Assembly (NCBI GenBank): GCA_022703505.1
Contig: JAKLDN010000001.1
Coordinates: forward strand, 283,389-347,388
Length of the DNA stretch: 64,000 nucleotides
Reading direction: 5' to 3'
DNA from: Spirochaetota bacterium
GTDB lineage: Bacteria > Spirochaetota > Spirochaetia > Treponematales > UBA12059
Shown here: piece by piece, positions 36,001-43,269 of the stretch
Position numbering within the stretch: position 1 is the stretch's first letter
How the letters are laid out: each line of letters begins with the position of its first letter
Program-made: the position numbers and the translations under genes
The notes under the pieces: model-generated
What the model was told of the DNA's origin: nothing
The model's input: the letters and a program-made list of their open reading frames with translations, nothing else
Databases searched by the model: none

Positions 36001-36452
36001 GGGAAGCCCGCCGTCTGGCGGAGGGCTTCCTGGGCTCCGAGCTCGGGCGGGCCGCCGCGGAGGCCGCCGCGGCCGGGACGCTGCGGTCGGAGGCGCCCTT
36101 CCTGTACGCGCCGGAGGTGGATGCCGGGACGGACCGTGTGGCGGCCGTCCCCGTGGTCTCGGGGCGCATGGACCTGTGTTTCCGGACCGGGAACCGGGTG
36201 GAGGTGGTGGACTTCAAGAGCGACCGCCGCCGCCGGGACGGGGTCTACGACGGCCAGCTGGCGGTCTACCGGGCGGCCTGCCGGGGTCTCTACCCCGGGG
36301 CCGAGGTGCGGACCCGGCTCTTCTGGCTCCGGGCGGCCCGGGCGGAGGAACGGGTCCCCGCCCCCGGGGAGGAAGCCCGCCTGGCCGAAGCGGCCCGGCG
36401 GGCGGCCGCCCCGGGTACCGGCCCCGCGCCCGGGGCCCCGGGAGATCGATGA
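33033..36452 (+). CDS. AddA-like UvrD-family helicase-nuclease
   Basis: 1139 residues. Helicase motifs run from VSAGAGSGKTT (about 27-37) through TFTRKAAAEM, motif II IDEFQDDD (about 352-359), ADVSVFRGLAE-type motif III region, and SKGLEFPVVILPF. The C-terminal nuclease begins with ELCHAAIQ and has SGRMDLCF and VVDFKSD (about 1058-1064), the PD-(D/E)XK core. It unwinds and degrades double-strand ends with the upstream subunit. The start overlaps the AddB-like stop (ATGA). It is convergent with the next gene. Confidence 0.92.
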   Translation: MSANPMSSRLDPDQRTAVELRRNGAVSAGAGSGKTTVLAARYLDLVLRDGADVRSILVLTFTRKAAAEMYGRIHRELLASGEPRALEQVDRFSEAQISTLDSFCSLVLRPEAQEYGYPPDFRVDDEECGRIARAQALSFLLERREDPALREVFARLGFERAWKELFADAAARLWTPSAAPDIPAMLRLQADTAERTLREQAALILEEARAVREAGAGSLSAKAASVLDAFATLPAGFAALPTDMIAAALDPVVAFNLQGFGRSDAETRIKEAASAARDAARRILKAREMEKLAPLTGSVLGLLAELGERVRRAKRGARVMGFRDVAEAAVDLLSRRPGVRAGWKRRFRYIMIDEFQDDDELQKDLLYLLAERADRTDPGVPEVRDLDPDKLFFVGDEKQSIYRFRGADVSVFRGLAEDLGAEGPALRTNYRSEPELVSFFNETFERVLGDAVEPWEARFAPILSRPAAPGGSPSIRYLLKPRRPAAEREGYRSDDEALACGVASFVRKSVEGGELRVPDPGAPGGPGWRAARYDDFAVLLRSTGKQYLLEKYFRLLKVPYSAGDVCGLFTESPANDVYQALRLAVHPEDGPAYAAFLRSPFVRISDDAFVRILAPGLPPFDPEARCAADLSEDDGARFDRGREILDRLRAGADRLPHSTLVRSLWYEEGLRLGLVRKPDAHPFLEHFDYLFRLAADADARGLALASFVAELEPLTGTPERVPDLDAPREAGSGLRILTVHRSKGLEFPVVILPFLDNAVKPGGNGKAWYLSRNHGITLNLKPWDDPQAKTVNLFYDLAREEESRQEAAELKRLFYVACTRASAHLVFASLEPVRADNLGSSFHTLLAGEDGLRDPGTGLFPHMPAGVREVRVPDLGEEDYGKLFAGGRGASLETLASRYEEARIVRRDWEPRTVSATAVKAAWEVTGKEAWEDLPSLYFDTVAEEVPETVFGELCHAAIQARLDPSGVGTEDFEALLSGMPEAHRDALAGEARRLAEGFLGSELGRAAAEAAAAGTLRSEAPFLYAPEVDAGTDRVAAVPVVSGRMDLCFRTGNRVEVVDFKSDRRRRDGVYDGQLAVYRAACRGLYPGAEVRTRLFWLRAARAEERVPAPGEEARLAEAARRAAAPGTGPAPGAPGDR

Positions 36453-36492
36453 CCCGCCCGGGCCCGCGGTTGCCGCTCCGGCGGCCCGGACC

Positions 36493-37023
36493 CTACTTCG
36501 ACAGGGCCACCCGAACGGTTATCCTGCCCGTCCCGGCGTCGTAGATCGCGGACCGGGCCCAGACCCTGCCGGCGGTCCAGCGGGAATCCGAAGCCGCCCG
36601 GGCGCAGGCCCAGGCCGCCGGAACCCCGGACCAGGATCCCCCCCGGGCCAGGAGCTCGTCCAGGGTGAAGGTGACCGTGACCGTCCGGGAAGGCCGGGGT
36701 TCCCGGCCGGGGTCGGCCAGGAGCACGGAAATCCGCTCGAGGGTGCCGGAAGGCCGGGAGGCCAGGGTCTGCCGGCCGCGCTCCAGGATGCCGGACGAGG
36801 ACTCCGACTGGAAGCTGAGGCGGCCGTCCCGTGCGGAGAAGGCCACGGGGGACAGGAACCGGGCCGCCGCCGGGAGGTCCATGTAGCGGAAGCGTTCCTC
36901 CCCGGAGCCCCCGGAGAGCCGAACCACCAGGACGTCGACCTCCCGCTCCGCTGCGGCGGCCGCCGCGGACAGGACGGCCAGGAAAAAGGCGGGCAGGGCC
37001 CGCACGAACCGTCTTCGTTCCAT
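36493..37023 (-). CDS. Small secreted protein of unknown function
   Basis: 176 residues starting MERRRFVRALPAFFLAVLSA (signal peptide, cleaved after AAAAA region). The mature part alternates strands (VDVLVVRLSGG, RLSFQSESSSG, SRTVTVTFTLDEL, GRITVRVALSK) and looks all-beta. No family recognised. It stands alone: convergent with the AddA-like gene, and upstream of it lies the tRNA-Thr gene on the opposite strand. A periplasmic or outer-membrane-associated role is likely from the signal peptide only. Confidence 0.7.
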   Translation of the reverse strand: MERRRFVRALPAFFLAVLSAAAAAAEREVDVLVVRLSGGSGEERFRYMDLPAAARFLSPVAFSARDGRLSFQSESSSGILERGRQTLASRPSGTLERISVLLADPGREPRPSRTVTVTFTLDELLARGGSWSGVPAAWACARAASDSRWTAGRVWARSAIYDAGTGRITVRVALSK

Positions 37024-37067
37024 GACCGAGAAGATAGCGCGGCCCCGGGCGGGATTCCCGGTTCCCC

Positions 37068-37096
37068 TTGATTCTTTGACCCTCTTCCGGTATAGT
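37068..37096 (+). promoter_or_regulatory. tRNA-Thr promoter, TTGATT-17-TATAGT
   Basis: TTGATT at 37068-37073 and TATAGT at 37091-37096, spacer 17 bp, ending 11 bp before the mature 5-prime end of the tRNA. Confidence 0.75.
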
Positions 37097-37107
37097 CTCG
37101 ACCGCCC

Positions 37108-37180
37108 GCCGAGATAGCTCAGATGGCAGAGCGGCGCACTCGTAATGCGCAGGTCAGCGGTTCGATTCCGCTTCTCGGCT
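37108..37180 (+). tRNA. tRNA-Thr (anticodon CGU)
   Basis: 73 nt cloverleaf. Acceptor stem GCCGAGA/TCTCGGC with discriminator T, D-arm AGCTCAGATGGCAGAGC, anticodon stem GCGCA/TGCGC around CTCGTAA, T-arm with TTCGATTC. No CCA is encoded. Anticodon CGT reads ACG, a common codon in GC-rich genomes. It ends four bases before the cheD stop codon on the other strand. Confidence 0.97.
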
Positions 37181-37184
37181 TTAG

Positions 37185-37775
37185 CTAGAAAAGAATGATC
37201 GCTCCCTCCCGCTCCTCGGGCCTCTCGATCTCCCGTTTCCACAAGCCCAACTCCCGCCGCTCGATCCGGATGGTCTGGGTCTTGGGTATGAATTTGCGGA
37301 AGACCTGGAAGGTGTCCGTATGGAAATGGATCACCCGGCCCAGCTCCCCTCCCAGGTCCTCGGAGACGATCCGAATGCCCTCGGCGGCCAGGAATTCCCG
37401 GATGAAGCGCTGGTTCACGTCCCCGACGCAGAGAAAGTGGGAGTCCGCCCCCTCGTCCAGGATGGCCCCTCCCCCGAAGACCTTGGCCTGCAGACGGGAC
37501 CGCTGGGCCCCGAGCTTCATCATGTCGTTGATCAGGAGCTCCATGGCGTGGATCCCGTACCGTCCGGCCTCGGTGACGTTCAAGGGCATGCTTCGGGCGT
37601 ACCGTCGGTTGGCCAGAAGGAAGTGGTTCATCCCGGACACCCGGGCCGCAGGATCGTAGAGACAGGCGGCCACGCAGGATCCCAGCAGGGTCGAGAGGAC
37701 CGTCGCGTCCGTGGTGGCCCGATGGTCCCCGGGCCGAAGGGTGATTCGCTGGTGCAACGGAACCGAGTATCCCAT
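37185..37775 (-). CDS. cheD: Chemoreceptor glutamine deamidase CheD
   Basis: 196 residues, with a GGGAG Shine-Dalgarno sequence. Catalytic Cys34 lies in LGSCVAACLYD and His51 in GMNHFLLA, the Cys/His pair of the CheD fold; Thr is expected nearby. CheD deamidates receptor glutamines and binds CheC. The receptor 28 kb upstream is a possible client. It is not in a che operon; the flanking genes are tRNA-Thr and a chromate transporter pair. Confidence 0.93.
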   Translation of the reverse strand: MGYSVPLHQRITLRPGDHRATTDATVLSTLLGSCVAACLYDPAARVSGMNHFLLANRRYARSMPLNVTEAGRYGIHAMELLINDMMKLGAQRSRLQAKVFGGGAILDEGADSHFLCVGDVNQRFIREFLAAEGIRIVSEDLGGELGRVIHFHTDTFQVFRKFIPKTQTIRIERRELGLWKREIERPEEREGAIILF

Positions 37776-37944
37776 ACGTCTCCCGTTCGGTTTCCGGATT
37801 CCCGTACCGCGGCCGGGCGCAGGCCCGCGCGTGGATAGTACTCTTTTCTACAAATATAACGGTCCCGAGTCCGCGGGTACAAGGGAAGCCGCGTTCCCCG
37901 CCGCCCGGCACGATGCCCGGCGGACCTGGGGGGGGATCCGCTTC

Positions 37945-37973
37945 TTTACAGCCGCCCCGCCCCCCTGTATGAT
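37945..37973 (+). promoter_or_regulatory. Chromate transporter promoter, TTTACA-17-TATGAT
   Basis: TTTACA at 37945-37950 and TATGAT at 37968-37973. The predicted leader is about 65 nt and ends with GGAG before the ATG. The rest of the 269-bp cheD/chr gap shows only GC-rich dyads. Confidence 0.65.
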
Positions 37974-38044
37974 GGGGCGGCTCCGGGAGCCGGCCGTGGA
38001 CCTCCGGCCGATGCCCCCTCGAATCCAGCCATTCCGGAGATACC

Positions 38045-38599
38045 ATGGAAGGCACCTCGCCCACCCCGCCCGCCCCGAGCCCCGGCGACATCTTCTGGAC
38101 ATTCTTCCGCATCTCCGCCGTGACCATCGGCGGGGGCTACGCCATGGTCCCGGTCATCGGCAAGGAGGTGACCGCCAAGCGGTGGATGGAGGAGAAGGAG
38201 TTCTACGACCTCTTCGCCCTGGCCCAGTCCTTCCCGGGTCCCATCGCCCTGAACACGGCCCTTATCGTGGGGAGGAAGATGGCCGGCATGGCCGGCTTCT
38301 GCCTCGCCCTGGCCGGCATCCTGGTGCCCCCCTTCGTCTCGGTCCTGGTGGTGGCCCTCCTTCTGGACGGCTTCGGGAACCTGGCGCCGGTGCGGGGCTT
38401 CCTGGGCGGGGCGGCGGCGGTGATCCCCGGCTTGGTGGGCGCCCTGCTCTGGCGCATGACCCGGACGCGCACCTGGACGGTCTGGCGGATCGCCTGCACC
38501 CTGTGCGCGGCGGCCGCGGTCATCGCCTTCCGGTCCTGGGCCATCCCCCTCTTCTTCGCATCCGTCCTGGTGGCCCTGGCCGGGGAGGTCCGCTCGTGA
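38045..38599 (+). CDS. Chromate transporter, first half-size subunit
   Basis: 184 residues, about six transmembrane segments. The N-terminal sequence FFRISAVTIGGGYAMVPVI and the following QSFPGPIALNTA are the CHR family motifs (GGG and PGP). It is one half of a short-chain CHR pair; the second half follows with a GTGA overlap, so a heterodimer is expected. Members export chromate or act as proton-coupled anion transporters; many are of unknown substrate. Confidence 0.9.
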   Translation: MEGTSPTPPAPSPGDIFWTFFRISAVTIGGGYAMVPVIGKEVTAKRWMEEKEFYDLFALAQSFPGPIALNTALIVGRKMAGMAGFCLALAGILVPPFVSVLVVALLLDGFGNLAPVRGFLGGAAAVIPGLVGALLWRMTRTRTWTVWRIACTLCAAAAVIAFRSWAIPLFFASVLVALAGEVRS

Positions 38600-39117
38600 A
38601 CCTGCTTAGCCTGGCCTGGGTCTTCTTCAAGATCGGCATCGCGGCCTACGGGGGCGGTTGGACCATCGTCGGCATCATCAAGACCGAGATCCTCGGCCGG
38701 GGCTGGATCACCGAGGCGGGGTTTTCCGATCTCGTGGCGATCTCCCAGGTGACCCCGGGCCCGGTGGCCCTGAACGCTGCTACCCTGGTGGGGTACCGCC
38801 TGGCGGGGATCCCGGGGGCGGCCGTCGCGACCCTGGCCGTGGTGGCCTTCCCGATCCTGTCCATCCTGGCGGCCACGAGTCTCCTGGCCCGGCTGGGCAA
38901 GGCCCGAGGCATGCTCCAGGAGGCCTTGAAGACGGGTACCATCGCCCTGGTGGCCATGACCCTCTGGACCTTCCTGCCCGCGGCGGCCTCGTCCTGGACC
39001 TCCGGGGTCCTGGCTGCCGGAGCCTTCGCCCTGGCCGCCTTCACCAAGACCCACCCCCTGTTCATCATCCTGGGCGCGGGGGGGATCGGACTGGTCCTCT
39101 CCCTCCTTGTCCCTTGA
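38596..39117 (+). CDS. Chromate transporter, second half-size subunit
   Basis: 173 residues, GTG start inside the stop of the first subunit. It carries FFKIGIAAYGGGWTIVGII and ISQVTPGPVALNAATLVGYR, the second set of CHR motifs. The two subunits are expected to have opposite membrane orientation. It is followed 36 bp later by the receiver/GGDEF/EAL gene. Confidence 0.9.
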   Translation: MNLLSLAWVFFKIGIAAYGGGWTIVGIIKTEILGRGWITEAGFSDLVAISQVTPGPVALNAATLVGYRLAGIPGAAVATLAVVAFPILSILAATSLLARLGKARGMLQEALKTGTIALVAMTLWTFLPAAASSWTSGVLAAGAFALAAFTKTHPLFIILGAGGIGLVLSLLVP

Positions 39118-39153
39118 CCCGGGGCAACGAGGGAACGATACTTCCAGTACGCC

Positions 39154-41220
39154 ATGAACAACGAGAAGATACTGATCGTCGAGGACGAGAAGATCATCGC
39201 CCTGGACCTCCAGCGCAGGCTGGAGCGCTTCGGGTACACGGTGGTCGGGATGGCCAGCGAGGGCGAGACGGCCGTGGAGCTGGCCCGCCAGGCGGGCCCG
39301 GACATCGTCCTCATGGACATCTACCTGGCCGGCACCATGGACGGCATCGACGCCGCGGGGATCATCCGCAACCAGCTGGGCCTGCCGGTCATCTTCCTGA
39401 CCGCCTATACGGACGAGAGGACCCTGGAGCGGGCCAAGGAAGTCGAACCCTACGGCTACATCCTGAAGCCCCTCAAGGAACGGGAACTCTACACCACCAT
39501 CGACATCGCCCTGTACAAGTACGGGATCGAGAAGCGCCTGCGGAAGCAGGAGCGGCTCTTCTCGGCCATCCTCCATTCCATCAACGACGGGATCGTGGCC
39601 ACGGACATGAACCTCAACATCCAGTTCATGAACACCGTGGCGGAGGAGATCACGGGGTACCGGGAGGAGGCCGTCCAGGGCGCCTGCCTGACCCGCATCC
39701 TGACCCTCTTCGACCCCCGAACCCAGAAGGACCTCCTGGGCAGCGGAGCGCCCCCGGTGGAGGAACGCCCCTACTTCTTCCACGAGGTGTCCATCAAGAA
39801 CAACCTCAACCAGACCATCCTGGTGGACGGCTCCATCACCCGGATCCACGAGAAGGAGAACGCGACGGAGGGCTACCTCCTGGCCCTGCGGGACATCACC
39901 GAGATGAAGCGGATGTCCGAGACCATCAACTACCAGGCCAGCCACGACATCCTGACCGGACTGTCCAACCGGGAGGAGCTCTCCTTCAAGCTCGGGGAGG
40001 TGCTCAAGAACATCCAGCAGACCGGAGACAGCCACGGCCTTCTGATCCTGGACGTGGACCGCTTCAAGGCGGTCAACGACACCTGCGGGGCCCTGGCGGG
40101 GGACGAGCTCCTGCGGCAGGTGGCGTCCCACATCCAGGCCAACATCCAGCGGAACGACATCTCCGCCCGGATCGGGGGGGACGAGTTCGCCTGCATCCTG
40201 ATGAACTGCGCCGTCCAGGACGCCTTCAACGTGGCCAAGCGCCTCCAGGAGGCCGCGGCCAACCGTAAATTCATCTGGCAGGGGACGGTGTTCCCGGTCA
40301 CCATGTCCATCGGAATCGTCCCGCTGACCCGGGAATCCGGGGACATCCACGCCGTCCTGGCCGCGGGGGACGACGCCTGCCACATCGCCAAGGAATCCGG
40401 GGGCAACAAGATCAGCATCTTCCAGGTGGAGGACACGGTCTTCCAGCGGCGCCGGGGCGAGATGGAGTGGATCGGCAAGATCAACCGCGCCATCGACGAG
40501 AACCGCTTCCTGCTCTACTACCAGCCCATCGTCCCCCTGGATCCCGTGAAGGGATACTCCAAGAAGATCGAGATCCTCATCCGCCTGGTGAACGAGGACG
40601 GGGGGATCGCCCGTCCCACGGACTTCATCCCCTCCGCGGAGCGGTACAACCTGATGCCCCAGATCGACCGCTGGGTGATCGAAAACGCCATGCGGTCCTT
40701 CCGCACCCTCCAGGACCGGAGGAACCCCCTGGCGGACTCCATCTTCTCGATCAACCTGTCCGGGCCGTCCCTCCTGGACGAGACCCTGGTCGACAAGATC
40801 CTGGCCACCCTGGCCCAGTACAGCCTGTCCGCCACCTCTTTCTGTTTCGAGATCACCGAGACAGCGGCCATCCAGAACCTCGCCTACGCCACCCGCTTCA
40901 TGAAGCGGCTCAAGGAGGAGGGGTTCACCTTCGCCCTGGACGACTTCGGCTCGGGGTTCTCATCCTTCGGCTACCTCAAGAACCTGCCCGTGGACTACCT
41001 CAAGATCGACGGGTCCTTCGTGCAGAACATCGACGAGAGCCTGGTGAGCTGCACCATGGTGGAATCCATCAACTCCGTGGGCCACGTCATGGGGCTCAAG
41101 ACCATCGGGGAGTTCGTGAAGTCCGACAAGATCTGGAAGAAGCTGGTCGAGCTGGGGGTGGACTACGGCCAGGGCTACATCTTCGCGGAGCCCCGGCCCC
41201 TACTCTCCGATCCCGTCTAG
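39154..41220 (+). CDS. Response regulator with PAS, GGDEF and EAL domains (cyclic-di-GMP turnover)
   Basis: 688 residues. Receiver domain 1-125 with phospho-acceptor Asp55 (IVLMDIYLAG) and ILKPLKE. PAS 140-250 with ATDMNLNIQFMNTVAEE. GGDEF domain with RIGGDEFACIL (341-345). EAL domain from about 435, where the signature reads EILIRL (473 onward) in place of EAL, followed by intact FEITETAAIQ, DDFGSGFSSFGYL and LKIDGSFV. Both synthase and phosphodiesterase activities are possible; the Ala to Ile change in EAL is unusual but Glu and Leu are kept. There is no adjacent histidine kinase. Confidence 0.93.
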   Translation: MNNEKILIVEDEKIIALDLQRRLERFGYTVVGMASEGETAVELARQAGPDIVLMDIYLAGTMDGIDAAGIIRNQLGLPVIFLTAYTDERTLERAKEVEPYGYILKPLKERELYTTIDIALYKYGIEKRLRKQERLFSAILHSINDGIVATDMNLNIQFMNTVAEEITGYREEAVQGACLTRILTLFDPRTQKDLLGSGAPPVEERPYFFHEVSIKNNLNQTILVDGSITRIHEKENATEGYLLALRDITEMKRMSETINYQASHDILTGLSNREELSFKLGEVLKNIQQTGDSHGLLILDVDRFKAVNDTCGALAGDELLRQVASHIQANIQRNDISARIGGDEFACILMNCAVQDAFNVAKRLQEAAANRKFIWQGTVFPVTMSIGIVPLTRESGDIHAVLAAGDDACHIAKESGGNKISIFQVEDTVFQRRRGEMEWIGKINRAIDENRFLLYYQPIVPLDPVKGYSKKIEILIRLVNEDGGIARPTDFIPSAERYNLMPQIDRWVIENAMRSFRTLQDRRNPLADSIFSINLSGPSLLDETLVDKILATLAQYSLSATSFCFEITETAAIQNLAYATRFMKRLKEEGFTFALDDFGSGFSSFGYLKNLPVDYLKIDGSFVQNIDESLVSCTMVESINSVGHVMGLKTIGEFVKSDKIWKKLVELGVDYGQGYIFAEPRPLLSDPV

Positions 41221-41224
41221 CCGG

Positions 41225-42271
41225 TCAGGGATCCCCGCCCGGCAGGGCGGCCGCGTCCCGCCGCACCCGGGCGGCCGCCTCCTCGAAGGCCGGGACGTCC
41301 GCCAGGCTCTTCACCGGGGAAAGCTCCTCCGGCAGGGCCGCGGCCAGGAGGCGTACCAAGCGTCCTTCGGCCAGCCGGGCGTCCACGTTGTCCAGGGCGA
41401 ACTCCCTCCCGGCCGGATCGTTCCCGGGAATCGAGTAGCCCTCCCCGTCTTTCCAGTGCTCGGCCCGGATCGTCTCGCACAGGGCGAGGAGGGACGGGGC
41501 CTTGTAGGCCCGCAGGCCCACGTTGGCCCAGCCCGAGGAGGACCGGACCGCGGTTCCGGAGAGCTTGGCGTGGCCGAAGGAAGCCGGCCGTCCGAGGCCG
41601 TCCAGGGTTATCGGGTACGCCGGTCGTTCGAAGCGGGCGGCGGGAAGCAGGAGGCCGACGGGCTCCCCCAGGGAGACGAGGGCGTCCAGGACGACCAGGG
41701 CGGCCCGGGCCGTGAAGGGGCTCGACGCGTCCCCCCCGAAATTGACCAGGACGTACTCCGCGTCCTTCCAGAGGTCCCGGCACTGCCAGACCGCGTCCCC
41801 GTGGCCCAGGGGCTTGCCCAGGGGGGCCTCCTGGGTGAAGAAGCGCCGCTCCTCCGGGGAGACACCTAAGGGTTCCAGGATCTCCCGGTCGATCTCGGCT
41901 TCCCAGCCCCGGACCACGATCACCCGGCTCCCCAGGCCCCGGAAGGCGTCCACCGCGTAGGCCGCGATGGGGACGGGATCCGGCCCCCGGCCCAGGGCGT
42001 TGCGCACCGGGAAGAGGCCCCGGGGCCGGGCGGGATCGAAGCGGAGGTCCCGGCCCTCGGCGGCGGCCTGTCTCAGGGAGTCCACCCATCGGGACCCGGC
42101 TCCCGCCAGGAGGGTCAGGCAGACCGTCCGTCCCGCCAGGTACTCGAGGTACTCGGGCAGGGAACGGATCCCCCTCCGGTTCTCGGAGAGGGCCCGGGCC
42201 AGGAGGGTATCCCGAAGTCCGAAGACCTTGTCGTGATCGGTTCCCGTGAGCCGTACCAGGGAGGATGTCAT
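41225..42271 (-). CDS. Nucleotidyltransferase-like protein, substrate unknown
   Basis: 348 residues. VCLTLLAGAGSRW resembles the nucleotide-binding loop (LxAGxGxR) of sugar-nucleotidyltransferases. LGKPLGHGDAVWQCRDLW and VLVNFGGDASSP correspond to the conserved GHGxA and NGD segments of that fold. The C-terminal third is unlike GlmU or UgpB. It may be a divergent sugar-1-phosphate nucleotidyltransferase. The ATG lies six bases after a TATACT box and lacks a Shine-Dalgarno sequence. Confidence 0.6.
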   Translation of the reverse strand: MTSSLVRLTGTDHDKVFGLRDTLLARALSENRRGIRSLPEYLEYLAGRTVCLTLLAGAGSRWVDSLRQAAAEGRDLRFDPARPRGLFPVRNALGRGPDPVPIAAYAVDAFRGLGSRVIVVRGWEAEIDREILEPLGVSPEERRFFTQEAPLGKPLGHGDAVWQCRDLWKDAEYVLVNFGGDASSPFTARAALVVLDALVSLGEPVGLLLPAARFERPAYPITLDGLGRPASFGHAKLSGTAVRSSSGWANVGLRAYKAPSLLALCETIRAEHWKDGEGYSIPGNDPAGREFALDNVDARLAEGRLVRLLAAALPEELSPVKSLADVPAFEEAAARVRRDAAALPGGDP

Positions 42272-42277
42272 GGAAGC

Positions 42278-42283
42278 AGTATA
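42278..42283 (-). promoter_or_regulatory. -10 box TATACT, six bases before the ATG at 42271
   Basis: On the minus strand TATACT-GCTTCC-ATG. No convincing -35 box; probable leaderless transcript. Confidence 0.45.
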
Positions 42284-42296
42284 GTGCGGAACGGAC

Positions 42297-43169
42297 CTAG
42301 GCTCTATAGACCCGGTATTTCTTCACGAACCCGAAGGGACGGTAGGTCATCTTGGCCTGCCTAAGCCCCTCGTCCCCCAGGTCCTGTTCCCGGTTCACGA
42401 TCCGGAAATACGCGGGCAGGGTCTGGGCGAAGGCCTGGTTGATGAACTGGTAGATCCCCTTGTACCCGTCCACGGCCTTCTCGAAGTGGACCGCGAACAT
42501 CCGGGCCTTGGAGATGGGTTCTCCGAGGACGTAGCCCGCGGGGCGGCCGTCGGCGTAGTACACCGCTCCCCGCATCCCCAGCTCCTCGAAATACTCCAGG
42601 GCCTCCCGGGAGGCGGCGTAGTCCCCCTCGACCCCCTTGGCCTCGCGCCACCGGTCCAGGACCTCAACGGCGTCCGCCACGTTGGCCTTGGTCAGGGGCC
42701 TCTGTTCGCAGGCGCAGGTGCCCAGGAAGGCGTTCACCAGGTTCCGTTTCTTGTGGTAGGCCTTTCCGGAGAGCTCCGCCAGGTCCGTCCTGTGGTAGAG
42801 GTAGTCGAAGTTGTCCCGGTCCTCCTGGATGCGGTAGCCCCACTGCTCCAGCTCCACCCGGTGGACCTGGGATTGGCTCTCGGAGAGGTTCTTGAGGTAC
42901 AGATGGTCCTTGAAAAGGTCCTCAAGGTGCTCCCGGTCCGGCACCGCGCAGGGGGTCAGGAAGAAGGGCTCCCCGTTCTTGACCCCCCTCAGGACCAGGG
43001 TCTGGCCGGGGATGCGGGACACCTTGTAGCCGTAGGCGTGCCGGAAGAGGAAGAGATTGGAGAAGGTGAACTCCGAGATTCCGTCGGAAAGAAGGTTCAG
43101 GCTGGGGTACATCTCGTCCCGCATGTCCAGGGAGATCGGGGCGAAGTCGGGGTATTCGGGTATTGCCAT
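42297..43169 (-). CDS. DUF2156 (phosphatidylglycerol lysyltransferase C-terminal-like) protein
   Basis: 290 residues starting MAIPEYPDF. It has the tandem GNAT-like fold of DUF2156: FTFSNLFLFRHAYGYKVSRI near the N-terminus, KKRNLVNAFL, and a C-terminal YQFINQAFAQ followed by VNREQDLGDEGLRQAK, which is diagnostic. In MprF this fold transfers lysine from tRNA to lipid; stand-alone members are of unknown substrate. The start sits seven bases after a well-spaced promoter, so it is probably translated from a leaderless transcript. It is divergent from pepT. Confidence 0.85.
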   Translation of the reverse strand: MAIPEYPDFAPISLDMRDEMYPSLNLLSDGISEFTFSNLFLFRHAYGYKVSRIPGQTLVLRGVKNGEPFFLTPCAVPDREHLEDLFKDHLYLKNLSESQSQVHRVELEQWGYRIQEDRDNFDYLYHRTDLAELSGKAYHKKRNLVNAFLGTCACEQRPLTKANVADAVEVLDRWREAKGVEGDYAASREALEYFEELGMRGAVYYADGRPAGYVLGEPISKARMFAVHFEKAVDGYKGIYQFINQAFAQTLPAYFRIVNREQDLGDEGLRQAKMTYRPFGFVKKYRVYRA

Positions 43170-43176
43170 CGGGAAG

Positions 43177-43205
43177 AATATATCGATTGCCCCTCCCGGG
43201 GGCAA
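43177..43205 (-). promoter_or_regulatory. Leaderless promoter TTGCCC-17-TATATT-7-ATG (DUF2156 gene)
   Basis: TTGCCC at 43200-43205 and TATATT at 43177-43182 on the minus strand. Only seven bases separate the -10 box from the ATG; no Shine-Dalgarno sequence fits. Confidence 0.75.
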
Positions 43206-43233
43206 GGCCGCGACCGTCCGGTCGCCTCCGTAC

Positions 43234-43262
43234 TTGCCCAATCCCGGAAACCGGGACATACT
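43234..43262 (+). promoter_or_regulatory. Leaderless promoter TTGCCC-17-CATACT-7-ATG (pepT)
   Basis: TTGCCC at 43234-43239 and CATACT at 43257-43262, ATG at 43270. It faces away from the DUF2156 promoter, 29 bp apart, with the same -35 box and spacing. Confidence 0.75.
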
Positions 43263-43269
43263 GCCGGGC

